From Rhodobacteraceae bacterium EL53 (GTDB lineage Bacteria; Pseudomonadota; Alphaproteobacteria; Rhodobacterales; Rhodobacteraceae), in contig OMPR01000017.1 in NCBI GenBank assembly GCA_900313015.1, positions 217,512 through 281,511 of the forward strand: a stretch of 64,000 nucleotides of DNA. The letters are read 5' to 3'. The notes under the pieces were generated by a model, which was not told the DNA's origin, did no database searches, and saw nothing but the letters and a program-made list of their open reading frames with translations. A program made the translations under genes and the position numbers. Below, in pieces: positions 52,209-60,977 of this stretch (within the stretch, counting starts at the first letter, position 1; the number at the start of each line of letters is the position of its first letter).

Positions 52209-52834
52209 GCGGGACGACGCAGGAACGCGGTTGCAAGGCCCATTGCCATCAGTGTTACACCGCCTGTGCGCGTCAGCCAGGTGACAATGCTTGGGCGCCC
52301 AACCCAGCGGCGCAGCTTATCCGCAAGCAGGGCATAAATTAGGGCATTGAAACCTGCGAGCCCGACAAACGTACCAATCAAGATCGCGAACTGAGGAAGC
52401 AGAGGCAATTCCGGGCGCAAGAACTGCGGCACAAATGCTATGAAAAATGCAATAGATTTAGGGTTAAGCGCTGTCACAGCGGCGGCATGCAAAAACACAC
52501 TGCGCGGGGTAACGTCTCGTTTGGTGTCTATTGTTCCCAGGCCCTCGGATGGGGCAGAGCGGACAAGCTTGAAACCCAGCCAGAGCAGGTAAGCAGCCCC
52601 AACCCATTTGAGAACCAAAAATAAGGTGGCTGATGTCAGAACAAGTGCGCCTAGGCCGGCCAGTGATGTAGTCATCGCAATCAGATCCCCCAAAGCGACC
52701 CCAGTGGCCGAAGCCACGGCAACAGGCCGCCCTTTGGAAAGCGCATAGCTTAGAACCAGCAGCACAGTTGGGCCCGGAATAAGCAAAAGAGCCGTTGAAG
52801 CAGCAACAAAGGCAAGCCAAAGGTCTAACGGCAT
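52205..52834 (-). CDS. LysE/RhtB family amino acid exporter
   Basis: 209 aa from ATG 52834 (MPLDLWLAFVAASTALLLIP); the frame upstream to 52882 is unconserved. Six membrane spans expected; the family motif LLLIPGPTVLLVLSYALSKG near residue 20 and GVALGDLIAMTTSLAGLGAL are characteristic of RhtB/LysE exporters for homoserine, threonine, lysine or related solutes. Substrate unknown. It converges on the RHH gene with overlapping stop codons. Confidence 0.9.
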   Translation of the reverse strand: MPLDLWLAFVAASTALLLIPGPTVLLVLSYALSKGRPVAVASATGVALGDLIAMTTSLAGLGALVLTSATLFLVLKWVGAAYLLWLGFKLVRSAPSEGLGTIDTKRDVTPRSVFLHAAAVTALNPKSIAFFIAFVPQFLRPELPLLPQFAILIGTFVGLAGFNALIYALLADKLRRWVGRPSIVTWLTRTGGVTLMAMGLATAFLRRPA

Positions 52835-52923
52835 GGCAGAATGAATCCTAGCTAGGTGAAGCGAGTGTAAATGCGCGCTCACAGAAAGCTGCTGACGCGC
52901 ATCTGTGTCAAGATCTGTCGGCT

Positions 52924-53799
52924 TTACAAAATGCGACCTGCCACTGCATCAAGTTTGGCAAGCAGGGCAGGGTCCCGTTTCTCGGGTGCCGTAAGTATCG
53001 CGAATTCGAGGGCACGGTCACACTCATGTGGGCACGGCGCACGATCGGTTCCGAGCAAGGCGGGCAGTCCTTTGATCAAGGCGCGGCCCTTTTCGGCGTT
53101 GCCCGTCAGGGTGGCAATGATGGCGGTGACGTCGACTTCGCCGTGATCTGGGTGCCAGCTATCATAGTCTGTGACCATGGCGACAGAGGCATAACAAAGT
53201 TCGGCTTCGCGGGCGAGTTTGGCCTCGGGCATGTTGGTCATGCCAATCACGTCAGCCCCCCAATGGTCGCGATACATTTTGGATTCCGCCAACGTTGAAA
53301 ACTGTGGTCCTTCCATAGCAAGATAGGTGCCGCCTCGATGGACATTGATCCCTGCATCGCGGGCTGCGGTTTCGCAGGCGTCCGACAAGCGCGGGCAGGT
53401 TGGATGCGCGACACTCACATGCGCGACGCAGCCGGTTCCAAAAAAGGATTTTTCGCGCGCAAATGTGCGGTCGATGAACTGGTCGACAACGACAAAGTCA
53501 CCCGGCGCCATCTCTTCGCGGAACGAACCGCAGGCTGAGACTGAGATCACGTCTGTTACGCCGAGCCGTTTGAGGGCATCAATGTTGGCGCGATAAGGGA
53601 CTTCGGTCGGGGAATGTATGTGGCCACGTCCGTGGCGGGGCAAAAACGCCATTTCGACGCCATTCAATGACCCAGTGAGGATTTGATCAGACGGGGCTCC
53701 CCAAGGGCCTTCAACAGTAACCCATTCCGCGCCTTCAAGCCCGTCGATTTCATAGATGCCCGAGCCGCCGATGACGGCGATTTTGGTTTTGGTGCTCAC
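52924..53799 (-). CDS. mtnP: S-methyl-5'-thioadenosine phosphorylase
   Basis: 291 aa from GTG 53799, preceded by GGGAG at a good distance; a TTG at 53826 would add nine residues. Purine nucleoside phosphorylase family 2: IAVIGGSGIYEIDGLEGAEW, SVSACGSFREEMAPGDFVVV, YLAMEGPQFSTLAESKMYRD and GMTNMPEAKLAREAELCYAS. It splits methylthioadenosine (from polyamine or homoserine-lactone synthesis) to adenine and methylthioribose 1-phosphate. With apt about 1.2 kb downstream it forms an adenine-recovery module. Confidence 0.95.
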   Translation of the reverse strand: MSTKTKIAVIGGSGIYEIDGLEGAEWVTVEGPWGAPSDQILTGSLNGVEMAFLPRHGRGHIHSPTEVPYRANIDALKRLGVTDVISVSACGSFREEMAPGDFVVVDQFIDRTFAREKSFFGTGCVAHVSVAHPTCPRLSDACETAARDAGINVHRGGTYLAMEGPQFSTLAESKMYRDHWGADVIGMTNMPEAKLAREAELCYASVAMVTDYDSWHPDHGEVDVTAIIATLTGNAEKGRALIKGLPALLGTDRAPCPHECDRALEFAILTAPEKRDPALLAKLDAVAGRIL

Positions 53800-54084
53800 G
53801 GGGGTGCTCCCTGCCTTGTTGGTCAAATTCTGAAGAAATGTTTGGCGGGTTGCTAGACATTTGGCAAGGTGTCGGGTTTGTGAGCGGATTGCTCAACATT
53901 TCTGTGTTGCGTTGAATGCCAACAAGGGCTGGGAACCATTTTGGCGGGACCCTTGCGAAACATGAAGGCTGTCAGTTGGCAATGCACCTATTTGACCAAA
54001 GGCGGTACAAAGGCCAAGCTTGTTTTCATTGCTCAGAAAGTTAGGTTTAAAAAGGACTTAGGCTTTATTGAAAGGGAATTTTAA

Positions 54085-54582
54085 ATGCCACCACATCCTA
54101 GAACGTTTTCTCACATCGGGCTTTCAGTGCCAGATGTAGATGCAGCGGTGAAATTTTACTCCGAAGTGCTTGGGTTTTATGTCATTATGCCACCGACTGA
54201 CGTGGTCGAAGATGACAGTGATATTGGAGCCATGTGTTCTGATGTTTTTGGCCCTGATTGGAAAAAGTTGCGTATTGCACATCTTGCCACAGCCGATCGG
54301 GTTGGCATCGAAATTTTTGAGTTTGATGGAAATTACGCACCAGAGAACAACATAGATTTTCGTCGAAACGGTACATTCCATTTTTGCATTCAAGACCCAG
54401 ATGTTGAGGGACTCGTGGAGAAGATTGTAAGTGCTGGCGGAAAGCAAAGGATGCCGATCCGGTACTATTACCCTGACGAAAAGCCATATCGCATGGTCTA
54501 TGTAGAAGACCCGTTTGGCATCGTGTTCGAACTTTACAGTCATTCTTATGAATTGACGTATTCGTCAGGTGCCTACACCTGA
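54085..54582 (+). CDS. VOC (glyoxalase/dioxygenase) superfamily protein
   Basis: 165 aa. HIGLSVPDVDAAVKFYSEVLGF at the start (His metal ligand) and RMVYVEDPFGIVFELYSHSY at the end (Glu ligand) bracket a single VOC fold; a central FHFCIQDPDVEGLVEKI supplies another His. Metal-dependent isomerase, lyase or dioxygenase activity is possible but unassigned. AT-richer than its neighbours, with different codon preference, suggesting later acquisition. It stands alone: 285 bases without a gene before it. Confidence 0.82.
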   Translation: MPPHPRTFSHIGLSVPDVDAAVKFYSEVLGFYVIMPPTDVVEDDSDIGAMCSDVFGPDWKKLRIAHLATADRVGIEIFEFDGNYAPENNIDFRRNGTFHFCIQDPDVEGLVEKIVSAGGKQRMPIRYYYPDEKPYRMVYVEDPFGIVFELYSHSYELTYSSGAYT

Positions 54583-54658
54583 CTGGTAAGCAACTGATCC
54601 ATATTGTTTTGGTTCTTTGCTATTGTGATCCTAGGCTCACATCCGTCAGATTAGATCG

Positions 54659-55213
54659 CTATTCTTGGATAAGCCCATGTGATTTTGCTTGGGTTTGGAA
54701 ATCATCCCAAGCGGACTCAAAGGTCTGTAATGGCCAGCTGAGGTCTTGGGATTGCCCGTGGCTGTCGCGGAATGTGAACCTGAATGCCTCTCCATCCCCC
54801 ATGCTGTCGATCAAGATTTGAGCGTCCTTTCCGGTAAAAGTGCAACTCAAGCCGGTGAGGCACCCGGGTAAACGTGTGCGCCAAATATCACCTTGCATGG
54901 TTTCAATCCGGAACCCGCTGGGGTGAAATAGCGTGCAAAACTCCATCCCAAAGTCAACTTTGTAACCGCTGGGTTCTGGCGTGATGAACATGAATTGCGC
55001 TGCGAATTTGGGGGCTTGGGAAAACACATCGACGCGGCGCAGATAGCACCTCTTCTTGAGCGCGCCATGTTCTTCGCGTTCGTCGCACATAGAGTTCCAG
55101 ATCCCAAAAATCTGATGATGCGTTACCCGCCAATTGCCGGGGGTGTCGTTGCCTTGCAGGTCTTGCGCTGAAACGGCGGATCCCAAAAGGGAGAGAAGAA
55201 TGATCCATCGCAT
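54659..55213 (-). CDS. Secreted IalB-like protein
   Basis: 184 aa with a signal peptide (MRWIILLSLLGSAVSAQ). Mature part: WNSMCDEREEHGALKKRCYLRRVDVFSQAPKFAAQF spans residues about 40-75, with paired Cys, and GMEFCTLF and GCLTGLSCTF add more. The Cys pattern and length recall the invasion-associated locus B (IalB) family of Alphaproteobacteria, periplasmic proteins of unclear role. Assignment is by resemblance only. It is convergent with the VOC gene. Confidence 0.6.
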   Translation of the reverse strand: MRWIILLSLLGSAVSAQDLQGNDTPGNWRVTHHQIFGIWNSMCDEREEHGALKKRCYLRRVDVFSQAPKFAAQFMFITPEPSGYKVDFGMEFCTLFHPSGFRIETMQGDIWRTRLPGCLTGLSCTFTGKDAQILIDSMGDGEAFRFTFRDSHGQSQDLSWPLQTFESAWDDFQTQAKSHGLIQE

Positions 55214-55392
55214 AGCTCAGGCTTGGCGATCAGGTCATTGGGATGCAAGTCACGTTGGTGAGAGGGGTGGATTTTGTGCTAGGGTATGGTATTGGCTGCG
55301 CGCTATCTGATGCCAACCTCAGAGGTCGACTGCTTTCGTGATTGGCATGTGCACCTCAACGCCGCGAACCCACTATCCATAGGAACCCGCCC

Positions 55393-57054
55393 ATGCCCCG
55401 AGCCCTTTTGGCTGCGTTTGCCAGCCGTCTTGACTACCCTGATTTGCGTTGGATGCCTGACGAAGGCTTTAGCGTCGCCCGGGTTCGGATCGAATTGCTG
55501 TCGGGTTTGACCGTAGCACTGGCGCTGGTGCCCGAAGCGGTGGCCTTTGCCTTTGTTGCAGGTGTGCACCCATTGGTGGGTTTGTACGCGGCGTTCATGG
55601 TTGGATTGATCACCGCATTGATTGGCGGTCGTCCTGGCATGATCTCTGGTGCGACGGGCGCGTTGGCTGTTGTGATGGTGGCCTTGGTTGCACAGCATGG
55701 GGTGGAGTATCTGTTTGCCACTGTGGTGTTGATGGGGATCTTGCAGATCATTGCAGGCATCATGCAGTGGGGTAAATTTATCAGACTGGTGCCACATCCG
55801 GTTATGCTGGGCTTTGTCAACGGGTTGGCCATCGTTATTTTCCTGGCCCAAATGGGTCAGTTCAAAGTGCCCGGTTCGATGGAAAACTCGGGCCACGGGA
55901 TGAGCGGTGGTGAATGGTTGACCGGAGTGCCGTTGCTTCTGATGCTTGGTCTGGTGGGTTTGACCATGGCAATCATTTGGGTGATGCCCCGTGTTACCCG
56001 GTTCATTCCGGCCCCTCTGGCCGGAATTGGTATCGTTGCGGCGTTGGTGATCGGCTTCGGTCTGGATGTGCCACGAGTTGGGGATCTGGCCTCGATCAAA
56101 GGCGGTTTCCCTGAATTTCATAACCCATTTGGCGAAGGTTTGGGCCTGTATGGCACCGCTTTGGCACCATTGAATTGGGAAACGCTTGAAATCATCCTGC
56201 CTTATGCGGTCATTCTGGCGGCTATTGGCTTGATTGAATCGCTGCTGACGCTGAATCTTGTGGGCGAAATGACGGGCAAGCGCGGCGGTGCCAGCCAAGA
56301 ATGTATCGCACAGGGCGTTTCCAATACGGTCACTGGCTTCTTTGGTGGTATGGGCGGATGTGCGATGATCGGTCAGTCTATGATCAACGTTAAATCTGGT
56401 GGACGCACTCGGGTTGCCGGGATTGCAGCCGCGGTATTCTTGTTGCTGTTCATCCTTGTTGGATCACCCATTATTGAGTTGATCCCGCTGGCCGCTTTGG
56501 TCGGGGTTATGTTCATGGTCGTGATCGGGACCTTTGCGTGGAACTCGTTCAAGATCATGCGCAAGGTGCCGTTGACGGACGCCTTTGTCATCGTTCTGGT
56601 GACGGTTGTGACGGTGATGGAGGACCTCGCCGTTGCCGTGGTTGTTGGCGTGATCGTATCTGCACTGGCGTATGCGTGGAACAACGCCCGTCGTATTCAT
56701 GCCGAGATTGGGGAAGACGAAGACGGGGCCAAGGTATATCGCGTGCAGGGGCCCTTGTTTTTTGGATCGGCTGATGGTTTTGCCGAATTGTTTGAACCAA
56801 AGACTGACCCAGACAAAGTCGTCGTAGATTTTGCCGGTAGCCGTGTTGTTGATCAATCAGCACTGCAGGCGATCGAAGCGATTGCGTTGAAATACGAGGC
56901 AGAGGGAAAATCCATCCAGTTGCGCCACTTGAGTCGTGATTGCCACCAGTTGCTGACCAAAGCAGGTCACTTGATGGTCGATAGCGACGATGACCCCGAA
57001 TACACGTTGGCCGTGAACTATTCCGTCCGAACGGGCATTTTGGGTGGTCACTGA
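55393..57054 (+). CDS. SulP family anion transporter with STAS domain
   Basis: 553 aa from ATG 55393 (MPRALLAAFASRLDYPDLRW), with AGGAA upstream. The SulP transmembrane region (about residues 25-410, including LSGLTVALALVPEAVAFAFV and TGALAVVMVALVAQHG, and later GGMGGCAMIGQSMINVKSGG) is followed by a C-terminal STAS domain (about 440-545; VVDFAGSRVVDQSALQAIEA). SulP proteins carry sulfate, bicarbonate or dicarboxylates, usually with Na+ or H+. Lack of sulfate-assimilation neighbours leaves the substrate open; bicarbonate or C4-dicarboxylate are options. Confidence 0.92.
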   Translation: MPRALLAAFASRLDYPDLRWMPDEGFSVARVRIELLSGLTVALALVPEAVAFAFVAGVHPLVGLYAAFMVGLITALIGGRPGMISGATGALAVVMVALVAQHGVEYLFATVVLMGILQIIAGIMQWGKFIRLVPHPVMLGFVNGLAIVIFLAQMGQFKVPGSMENSGHGMSGGEWLTGVPLLLMLGLVGLTMAIIWVMPRVTRFIPAPLAGIGIVAALVIGFGLDVPRVGDLASIKGGFPEFHNPFGEGLGLYGTALAPLNWETLEIILPYAVILAAIGLIESLLTLNLVGEMTGKRGGASQECIAQGVSNTVTGFFGGMGGCAMIGQSMINVKSGGRTRVAGIAAAVFLLLFILVGSPIIELIPLAALVGVMFMVVIGTFAWNSFKIMRKVPLTDAFVIVLVTVVTVMEDLAVAVVVGVIVSALAYAWNNARRIHAEIGEDEDGAKVYRVQGPLFFGSADGFAELFEPKTDPDKVVVDFAGSRVVDQSALQAIEAIALKYEAEGKSIQLRHLSRDCHQLLTKAGHLMVDSDDDPEYTLAVNYSVRTGILGGH

Positions 57055-57067
57055 GGGCTGTTGTTAA

Positions 57068-57096
57068 ATTGAGCGCCCCTGCGGGGCGCGCTCAAT
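57068..57096. terminator. Hairpin after the SulP gene
   Basis: ATTGAGCG...CGCTCAAT with an inner GCGCCCC-TGC-GGGGCGC stem (57073-57089); the two stems overlap with a 2-base bulge. It lies 14 bases past the SulP stop and before the convergent flavin reductase gene. No long T-tract. Confidence 0.55.
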
Positions 57097-57162
57097 CCTG
57101 ATTTGGCGCTGCTTGGCGTCCGAGCGCGATCCTATAATGGGGTAGCGTTTTTGTTATTGAGG

Positions 57163-57768
57163 TTAATCGTCCGGGCGGCTGAGTGAAAACAGATCGCGAA
57201 CGACCGAGTAGTCGCGGTAACCAAGGCGGGCGAGCGGGCTAAAAGTGGTCACATCAAAGATCCCATCGCGCAGACAATCATCCCGCAAGTGAATGCCAAC
57301 AACCTCTCCAAACGCGACACGATTGGATTGTCCCGGCAATGTTGTGATCTGGGTGAGCTTGCATTCGAGTGCGGCAGGGACGCCAGCGACGCGCGCGCAA
57401 TTAATGGTTTCGCAATCGACTGGGGTCAGACCAGCGTGGCCGAACTCATCGATGTCTTTGTCCAGTGCGGCAGAGCTTGCATTCATCGCGTCGCGCATGG
57501 CGAATTCAACTATGTTGACACAGAAAACGCCGGTGTCTTCGATGTTTGCAAGGCTGTCTTTGGTATTGTTTTGATCTGATTTGGCACCCGTGCTGGCAAA
57601 CATGACCTGGGGTGGTTCATAGGCAACGCCGTTAAAAAACGAATAGGGGGCAAGGTTGTTGGTCCCCTGATTATTACGGGAAGAGATCCAGCCAATTGGG
57701 CGCGGTGTGATCAGTGCGTTGAACGGGTTATGGGGAAGGCCATGACCCTCCTGAGGGCGATAAAACAT
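57163..57768 (-). CDS. Flavin reductase family protein (FMN-binding)
   Basis: 201 aa from ATG 57768 (MFYRPQEGHGLPHNPFNALI), with AGGAGAGAG upstream. ITPRPIGWISSRNNQGTNNLAPYSFFNGVAYEPPQVMF (residues about 18-55) is the FMN-binding split-barrel signature of flavin reductase/DIM6-NTAB proteins. These reduce FMN for partner monooxygenases or act as oxidoreductases themselves. No monooxygenase is adjacent. Divergent from the GNAT gene. Confidence 0.88.
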   Translation of the reverse strand: MFYRPQEGHGLPHNPFNALITPRPIGWISSRNNQGTNNLAPYSFFNGVAYEPPQVMFASTGAKSDQNNTKDSLANIEDTGVFCVNIVEFAMRDAMNASSAALDKDIDEFGHAGLTPVDCETINCARVAGVPAALECKLTQITTLPGQSNRVAFGEVVGIHLRDDCLRDGIFDVTTFSPLARLGYRDYSVVRDLFSLSRPDD

Positions 57769-57849
57769 CTGTCTCTCTCCTAGCGTTTGCCCAAGAGGTA
57801 GTGAAGTGATAGGCCGATTGCCACGGTTAAAAGAAAAGCAGGCACGTCA

Positions 57850-58338
57850 GTGATCGAAATTAAGCGGGAACAGCCGGACGACTGGTGGGAAGTCGAGGCG
57901 TTATATGATCTGTGTTTTGCTCCCGGACGCGAGGCGTTGTCGTCTTATCGTCTTAGGGATGACGTGCCCCCAGTCGCTGAATTATCTTTGGTCGCCAGAG
58001 ATGAGCATGGAATATTGGCAGGCGCTATCCGGTTCTGGCCCGTGCACGTTGGGGCAGAGGATGCGTTGTTGCTTGGGCCCGTGGCTGTTCACCCAACCCA
58101 CCAAGGTGAAGGACTGGGCGGTTATCTCATTTTTGAGGGGCTAGAGGCCTCTAAGACCTATGGCTGGAAACGGGTCATGCTGGTCGGGGATGCGCCCTAT
58201 TATCAACGCTTTGGCTTCACGCGACTGGACGGTGTGGACATGCCACCGCCGACCAATCCTGAGCGAATTTTAGGGTTTGATCAGGCCGCTGGGGGCTGGT
58301 CTGATGTGACGGGGCAGGTGACCCGGTGGACGCGCTAA
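57850..58338 (+). CDS. GNAT family N-acetyltransferase (YhbS-like)
   Basis: 162 aa, GTG start at 57850 (MIEIKREQPDDWWEVEALYD). LLGPVAVHPTHQGEGLGGYLIFEGLEASKTYGWKRVMLVGD spans the acetyl-CoA loop and following strand; YYQRFGF near residue 117 is the YhbS-type ending. These enzymes acetylate unknown small molecules. Short spacing (54 bases) to the EcsC gene suggests cotranscription. Confidence 0.88.
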   Translation: MIEIKREQPDDWWEVEALYDLCFAPGREALSSYRLRDDVPPVAELSLVARDEHGILAGAIRFWPVHVGAEDALLLGPVAVHPTHQGEGLGGYLIFEGLEASKTYGWKRVMLVGDAPYYQRFGFTRLDGVDMPPPTNPERILGFDQAAGGWSDVTGQVTRWTR

Positions 58339-58392
58339 GCCGTTGAAATTGGCGGTCAGCGTACCAATCTTGGAACAGAGTTAGGAGCCGAG

Positions 58393-59163
58393 ATGACAGA
58401 TATTGCACTGATTGCCCCGATCGACACAGAAGCCGAGCTAGACCGGATTGCCGCGCATTATCAGGCAGCTGGAGGGGCGGGAGTGAAACTTCTCAATCTT
58501 CTGGGGGGCAAGGTAGAAGGTATTTTGGAGAAGCTGCCTGAGCCAGTGCGCGATGGACTAGGCGATGCAACTGAGCGGGCGCTGTTCTTAGCAATGCAAG
58601 CGGCACAGCATTCACGAACCGCGGTGCCGGATCAAAAGGAATGGGTCAACACAGCCGTCACCACAGCAATGGGCGCAGCTGGTGGATTTGGGGGCTTACC
58701 CGCGGCGTTGGTCGAATTGCCTGCAACAACCACTGTTTTGATGCGCGCAATCCAAGGCGTGGCGGCCAATCATGGGTTTGATCCAGATGCCGAGAATGTG
58801 CAATTTGATTGTGTCCGGGTGTTTTCTGCCGCCGGTCCCTTGGCGATGGACGACGGTGCGGATCTAAGCTTCCTGTCCCTGCGTTTGACGCTGACGGGCA
58901 GCGCGATGCAATCCTTGATTACTGCGGTTGCGCCAAAACTGGCCTTTGTCTTGGGGCAAAAGCTGGCGCTGCAAACAGTTCCCGTTCTTGGTGCGGTAGC
59001 AGGGGCCAGCGTGAACTACACGTACACAAAATACTACCAACAGATTGCCCATGTCCATTTTGGCATGCGGCGCCTGGCGATTGATGCTGATCTGTCGAAC
59101 GAAGACCTGGTTATGCGGCTGGAAGAGCGGATGCAGCGCCGCATTCGGACTAAGTCGAGTTGA
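58393..59163 (+). CDS. EcsC family protein
   Basis: 256 aa, TTAGGAG ribosome-binding site before ATG 58393. It shows the EcsC family pattern: long Ala-rich helices (KLLNLLGGKVEGILEKLPEP, WVNTAVTTAMGAAGGFGGLP, GALAVELPATTTVLMRAIQG-like region) and GAVAGASVNYTYTKYYQQIA near the C-terminus. EcsC takes its name from the third gene of the Bacillus ecsABC operon, but in proteobacteria it occurs alone, and its function is unknown. No ABC genes are adjacent here. Confidence 0.8.
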   Translation: MTDIALIAPIDTEAELDRIAAHYQAAGGAGVKLLNLLGGKVEGILEKLPEPVRDGLGDATERALFLAMQAAQHSRTAVPDQKEWVNTAVTTAMGAAGGFGGLPAALVELPATTTVLMRAIQGVAANHGFDPDAENVQFDCVRVFSAAGPLAMDDGADLSFLSLRLTLTGSAMQSLITAVAPKLAFVLGQKLALQTVPVLGAVAGASVNYTYTKYYQQIAHVHFGMRRLAIDADLSNEDLVMRLEERMQRRIRTKSS

Positions 59164-59282
59164 CCTCGGTTGCATCACATTTGGGTGTCCGTGCGTTGCA
59201 AGCATACAAGATATAGATTTTTGTTACACAAATTTAGCGGATCTGACACGATAGGTGTGTACCATCCTAAAAGGAGGGTCGC

Positions 59283-59747
59283 ATGACTATGAAGAGTTCA
59301 ACCAAGGTGTTGGGTCGCTTACCACGGACAGGAATCTGTAGCCAAATGGGCGCTCTGTGTTACCGAGTCGATACTGGTAAATTGCGTGTTTTGTTGATCA
59401 CCTCGCGTCGAACCGGTCGCTGGATTGTTCCCATAGGCTGGCCGATGTCGGATCGGGATGCGGCAGGAACTGCTGCGCAAGAAGCTTGGGAAGAAGCCGG
59501 TGTTATCGGTAATTGCAGATCGCGCAGCTTGGGGCACTTTTTCCATTACAAAGTAATGTCTGACGGCAACGAAGCCCCGTGCCTTGTTGAAGTGTTCCCG
59601 ATCAAAGTGAAACGATTGGCTGAAAAATTCCCAGAACGGAGTCAACGTCACCGGCGCTGGTTTTCGCCTAAAAAGGCAGCAGCGCGTGTGACTGAACCTG
59701 AACTTGCCCAAATGATCCGCAAGTTTGACCCGCGCATTTTACATTAA
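59283..59747 (+). CDS. Nudix hydrolase, paralogue of the gene at 20352-20810
   Basis: 154 aa with AAGGAGGG just before ATG 59283. The core GRWIVPIGWPMSDRDAAGTA and AQEAWEEAGVIG aligns with the first Nudix protein of the window (GRWIVPKGWHIAGMNGAEAA). The REUXEE metal-binding core is kept as QEAWEE, but the first Glu of the box is Gly, and Lys in PKGW is Ile. Catalysis may be altered. The C-terminal half (RLAEKFPERSQRHRRWFSPK) also matches. Substrate unknown; DIPP-type polyphosphates are the nearest family. Confidence 0.82.
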   Translation: MTMKSSTKVLGRLPRTGICSQMGALCYRVDTGKLRVLLITSRRTGRWIVPIGWPMSDRDAAGTAAQEAWEEAGVIGNCRSRSLGHFFHYKVMSDGNEAPCLVEVFPIKVKRLAEKFPERSQRHRRWFSPKKAAARVTEPELAQMIRKFDPRILH

Positions 59748-59826
59748 CTGCCCGAAAGACAAACGAGAGGCTTGATCTTCATTCGGGTGTGGATATCTAT
59801 CGGCGATCCTGTAACGTGGGTAGACG

Positions 59827-60312
59827 ATGATTCAATATGCATTGAAATGCTGCGACGGCCATAGCTTTGATAGCTGGTTCCAGTCTGCAGAGGCTTATGA
59901 AAAACTGGCAAAAGCTGGGATGGTGTCGTGTGTGGAATGCGGCAGCAGTCAGGTCGAAAAAGCAATCATGACACCCCGAGTGCGCCCTGCACGCAGCGCG
60001 GTGTCCGCCATCGTCTCTGAACAGCAGGAAGCCGCTCCTGTGGTTGAGATGCCTGCGCCGCCAAAGCCGGGACTTTTGAGCCAGCCCGCGTCGGAGCTTG
60101 AAAAAGCGGTGACCGAGTTGCGCAAGCAAGTTGAAACGAATTCGGACTATGTTGGTGAGAATTTTGCGGAAGAAGCGCGTGCCATGCACGTTGGGGATGC
60201 CCCATCCCGATCAATCTATGGTGAAGCCAAGATTGAAGAGGCTAAAGCCCTAATTGAAGAAGGTGTGCCAGTTGCACCTTTGCCATTTCGTCCTAACAGA
60301 AAGACAAATTGA
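59827..60312 (+). CDS. DUF1178 family protein
   Basis: 161 aa. It starts MIQYALKCCDGHSFDSWFQS and has VSCVECGSSQVEKAIMTP, giving paired Cys (KCC...CVEC) that look like a zinc ribbon. The middle is Pro/Ala-rich and the end has GEAKIEEAKALIEEGVPVAP and PFRPNRKTN, a signature of DUF1178 proteins found throughout Alphaproteobacteria. Function unknown. The SDR gene follows after 3 bases. Confidence 0.88.
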   Translation: MIQYALKCCDGHSFDSWFQSAEAYEKLAKAGMVSCVECGSSQVEKAIMTPRVRPARSAVSAIVSEQQEAAPVVEMPAPPKPGLLSQPASELEKAVTELRKQVETNSDYVGENFAEEARAMHVGDAPSRSIYGEAKIEEAKALIEEGVPVAPLPFRPNRKTN

Positions 60313-60315
60313 TCA

Positions 60316-60954
60316 ATGCATGTTGTAATTACAGGGGCCAATCGCGGGATCGGCAAAGCTATGGCAGAGCGGTATCGCGCGGCTGGGCATTCAGTCACCG
60401 GAACGGCACGTGACGGCAGTGAGGCGGTGACATTGGATGTGACTGATACGGCTCAGCATGCAGATATGGCCCAAAAATTGAACGGGCAACCCATTGATCT
60501 GCTGATTTGTAATGCGGGGGTCTATCTGGACAAAGGTCAATCCATTGATGGGTATGCCCCAGAGATGTGGGCGCAGTCATTTGCGGCCAACGTGACGGGT
60601 GTTTTTCTAACGGTACAAGCCCTTTTGCCCAATCTAAGAGCCGCCAAGGGTAAAATTGCGATTATCAGTTCGCAAATGGCATCACATACACGCGCGCCCG
60701 GTGGCAGCTATATTTACCGCGCTTCAAAAGCGGCTGCGTTGAACCTTGGTCGCAACTTATCTAAGGATTTGGAAACCGACGGGATCGCGGTTGGCATCTA
60801 TCATCCAGGGTGGGTAAAGACCGACATGGGCGGCGAAGCTGGCGATATTACCGTGGACGCATCCGCGGATGGGCTACTGGCGCGATTTGAGGCCTTAAAC
60901 AGCAACACATCCGGGTGTTTTGAAACCTGGGATGGTCGGCCTCACGCCTATTGA
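60316..60954 (+). CDS. Short-chain dehydrogenase/reductase (SDR)
   Basis: 212 aa. NAD(P) motif TGANRGIGKAMAERYRAAGH at the start, NAGVYLDKG, catalytic Ser in IISSQMAS and YxxxK in YIYRASKAA, then HPGWVKTDMGG. These are classical SDR features with the Ser-Tyr-Lys triad complete. It resembles C-factor-like SDRs. Cotranscribed with the DUF1178 gene (3-base gap). Substrate unknown. Confidence 0.9.
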   Translation: MHVVITGANRGIGKAMAERYRAAGHSVTGTARDGSEAVTLDVTDTAQHADMAQKLNGQPIDLLICNAGVYLDKGQSIDGYAPEMWAQSFAANVTGVFLTVQALLPNLRAAKGKIAIISSQMASHTRAPGGSYIYRASKAAALNLGRNLSKDLETDGIAVGIYHPGWVKTDMGGEAGDITVDASADGLLARFEALNSNTSGCFETWDGRPHAY

Positions 60955-60977
60955 ACGTGAAGCCTTTTGGGCGCTGA

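Noticed and set aside
57769-57849. In-frame upstream extension of the flavin reductase gene (VPAFLLTVAIGLSLPL)
   Set aside because: Hydrophobic and start-like codons exist, but the flavin reductase family begins at MFYRPQEGHG and has a good ribosome-binding site there. A small membrane peptide cannot be excluded.
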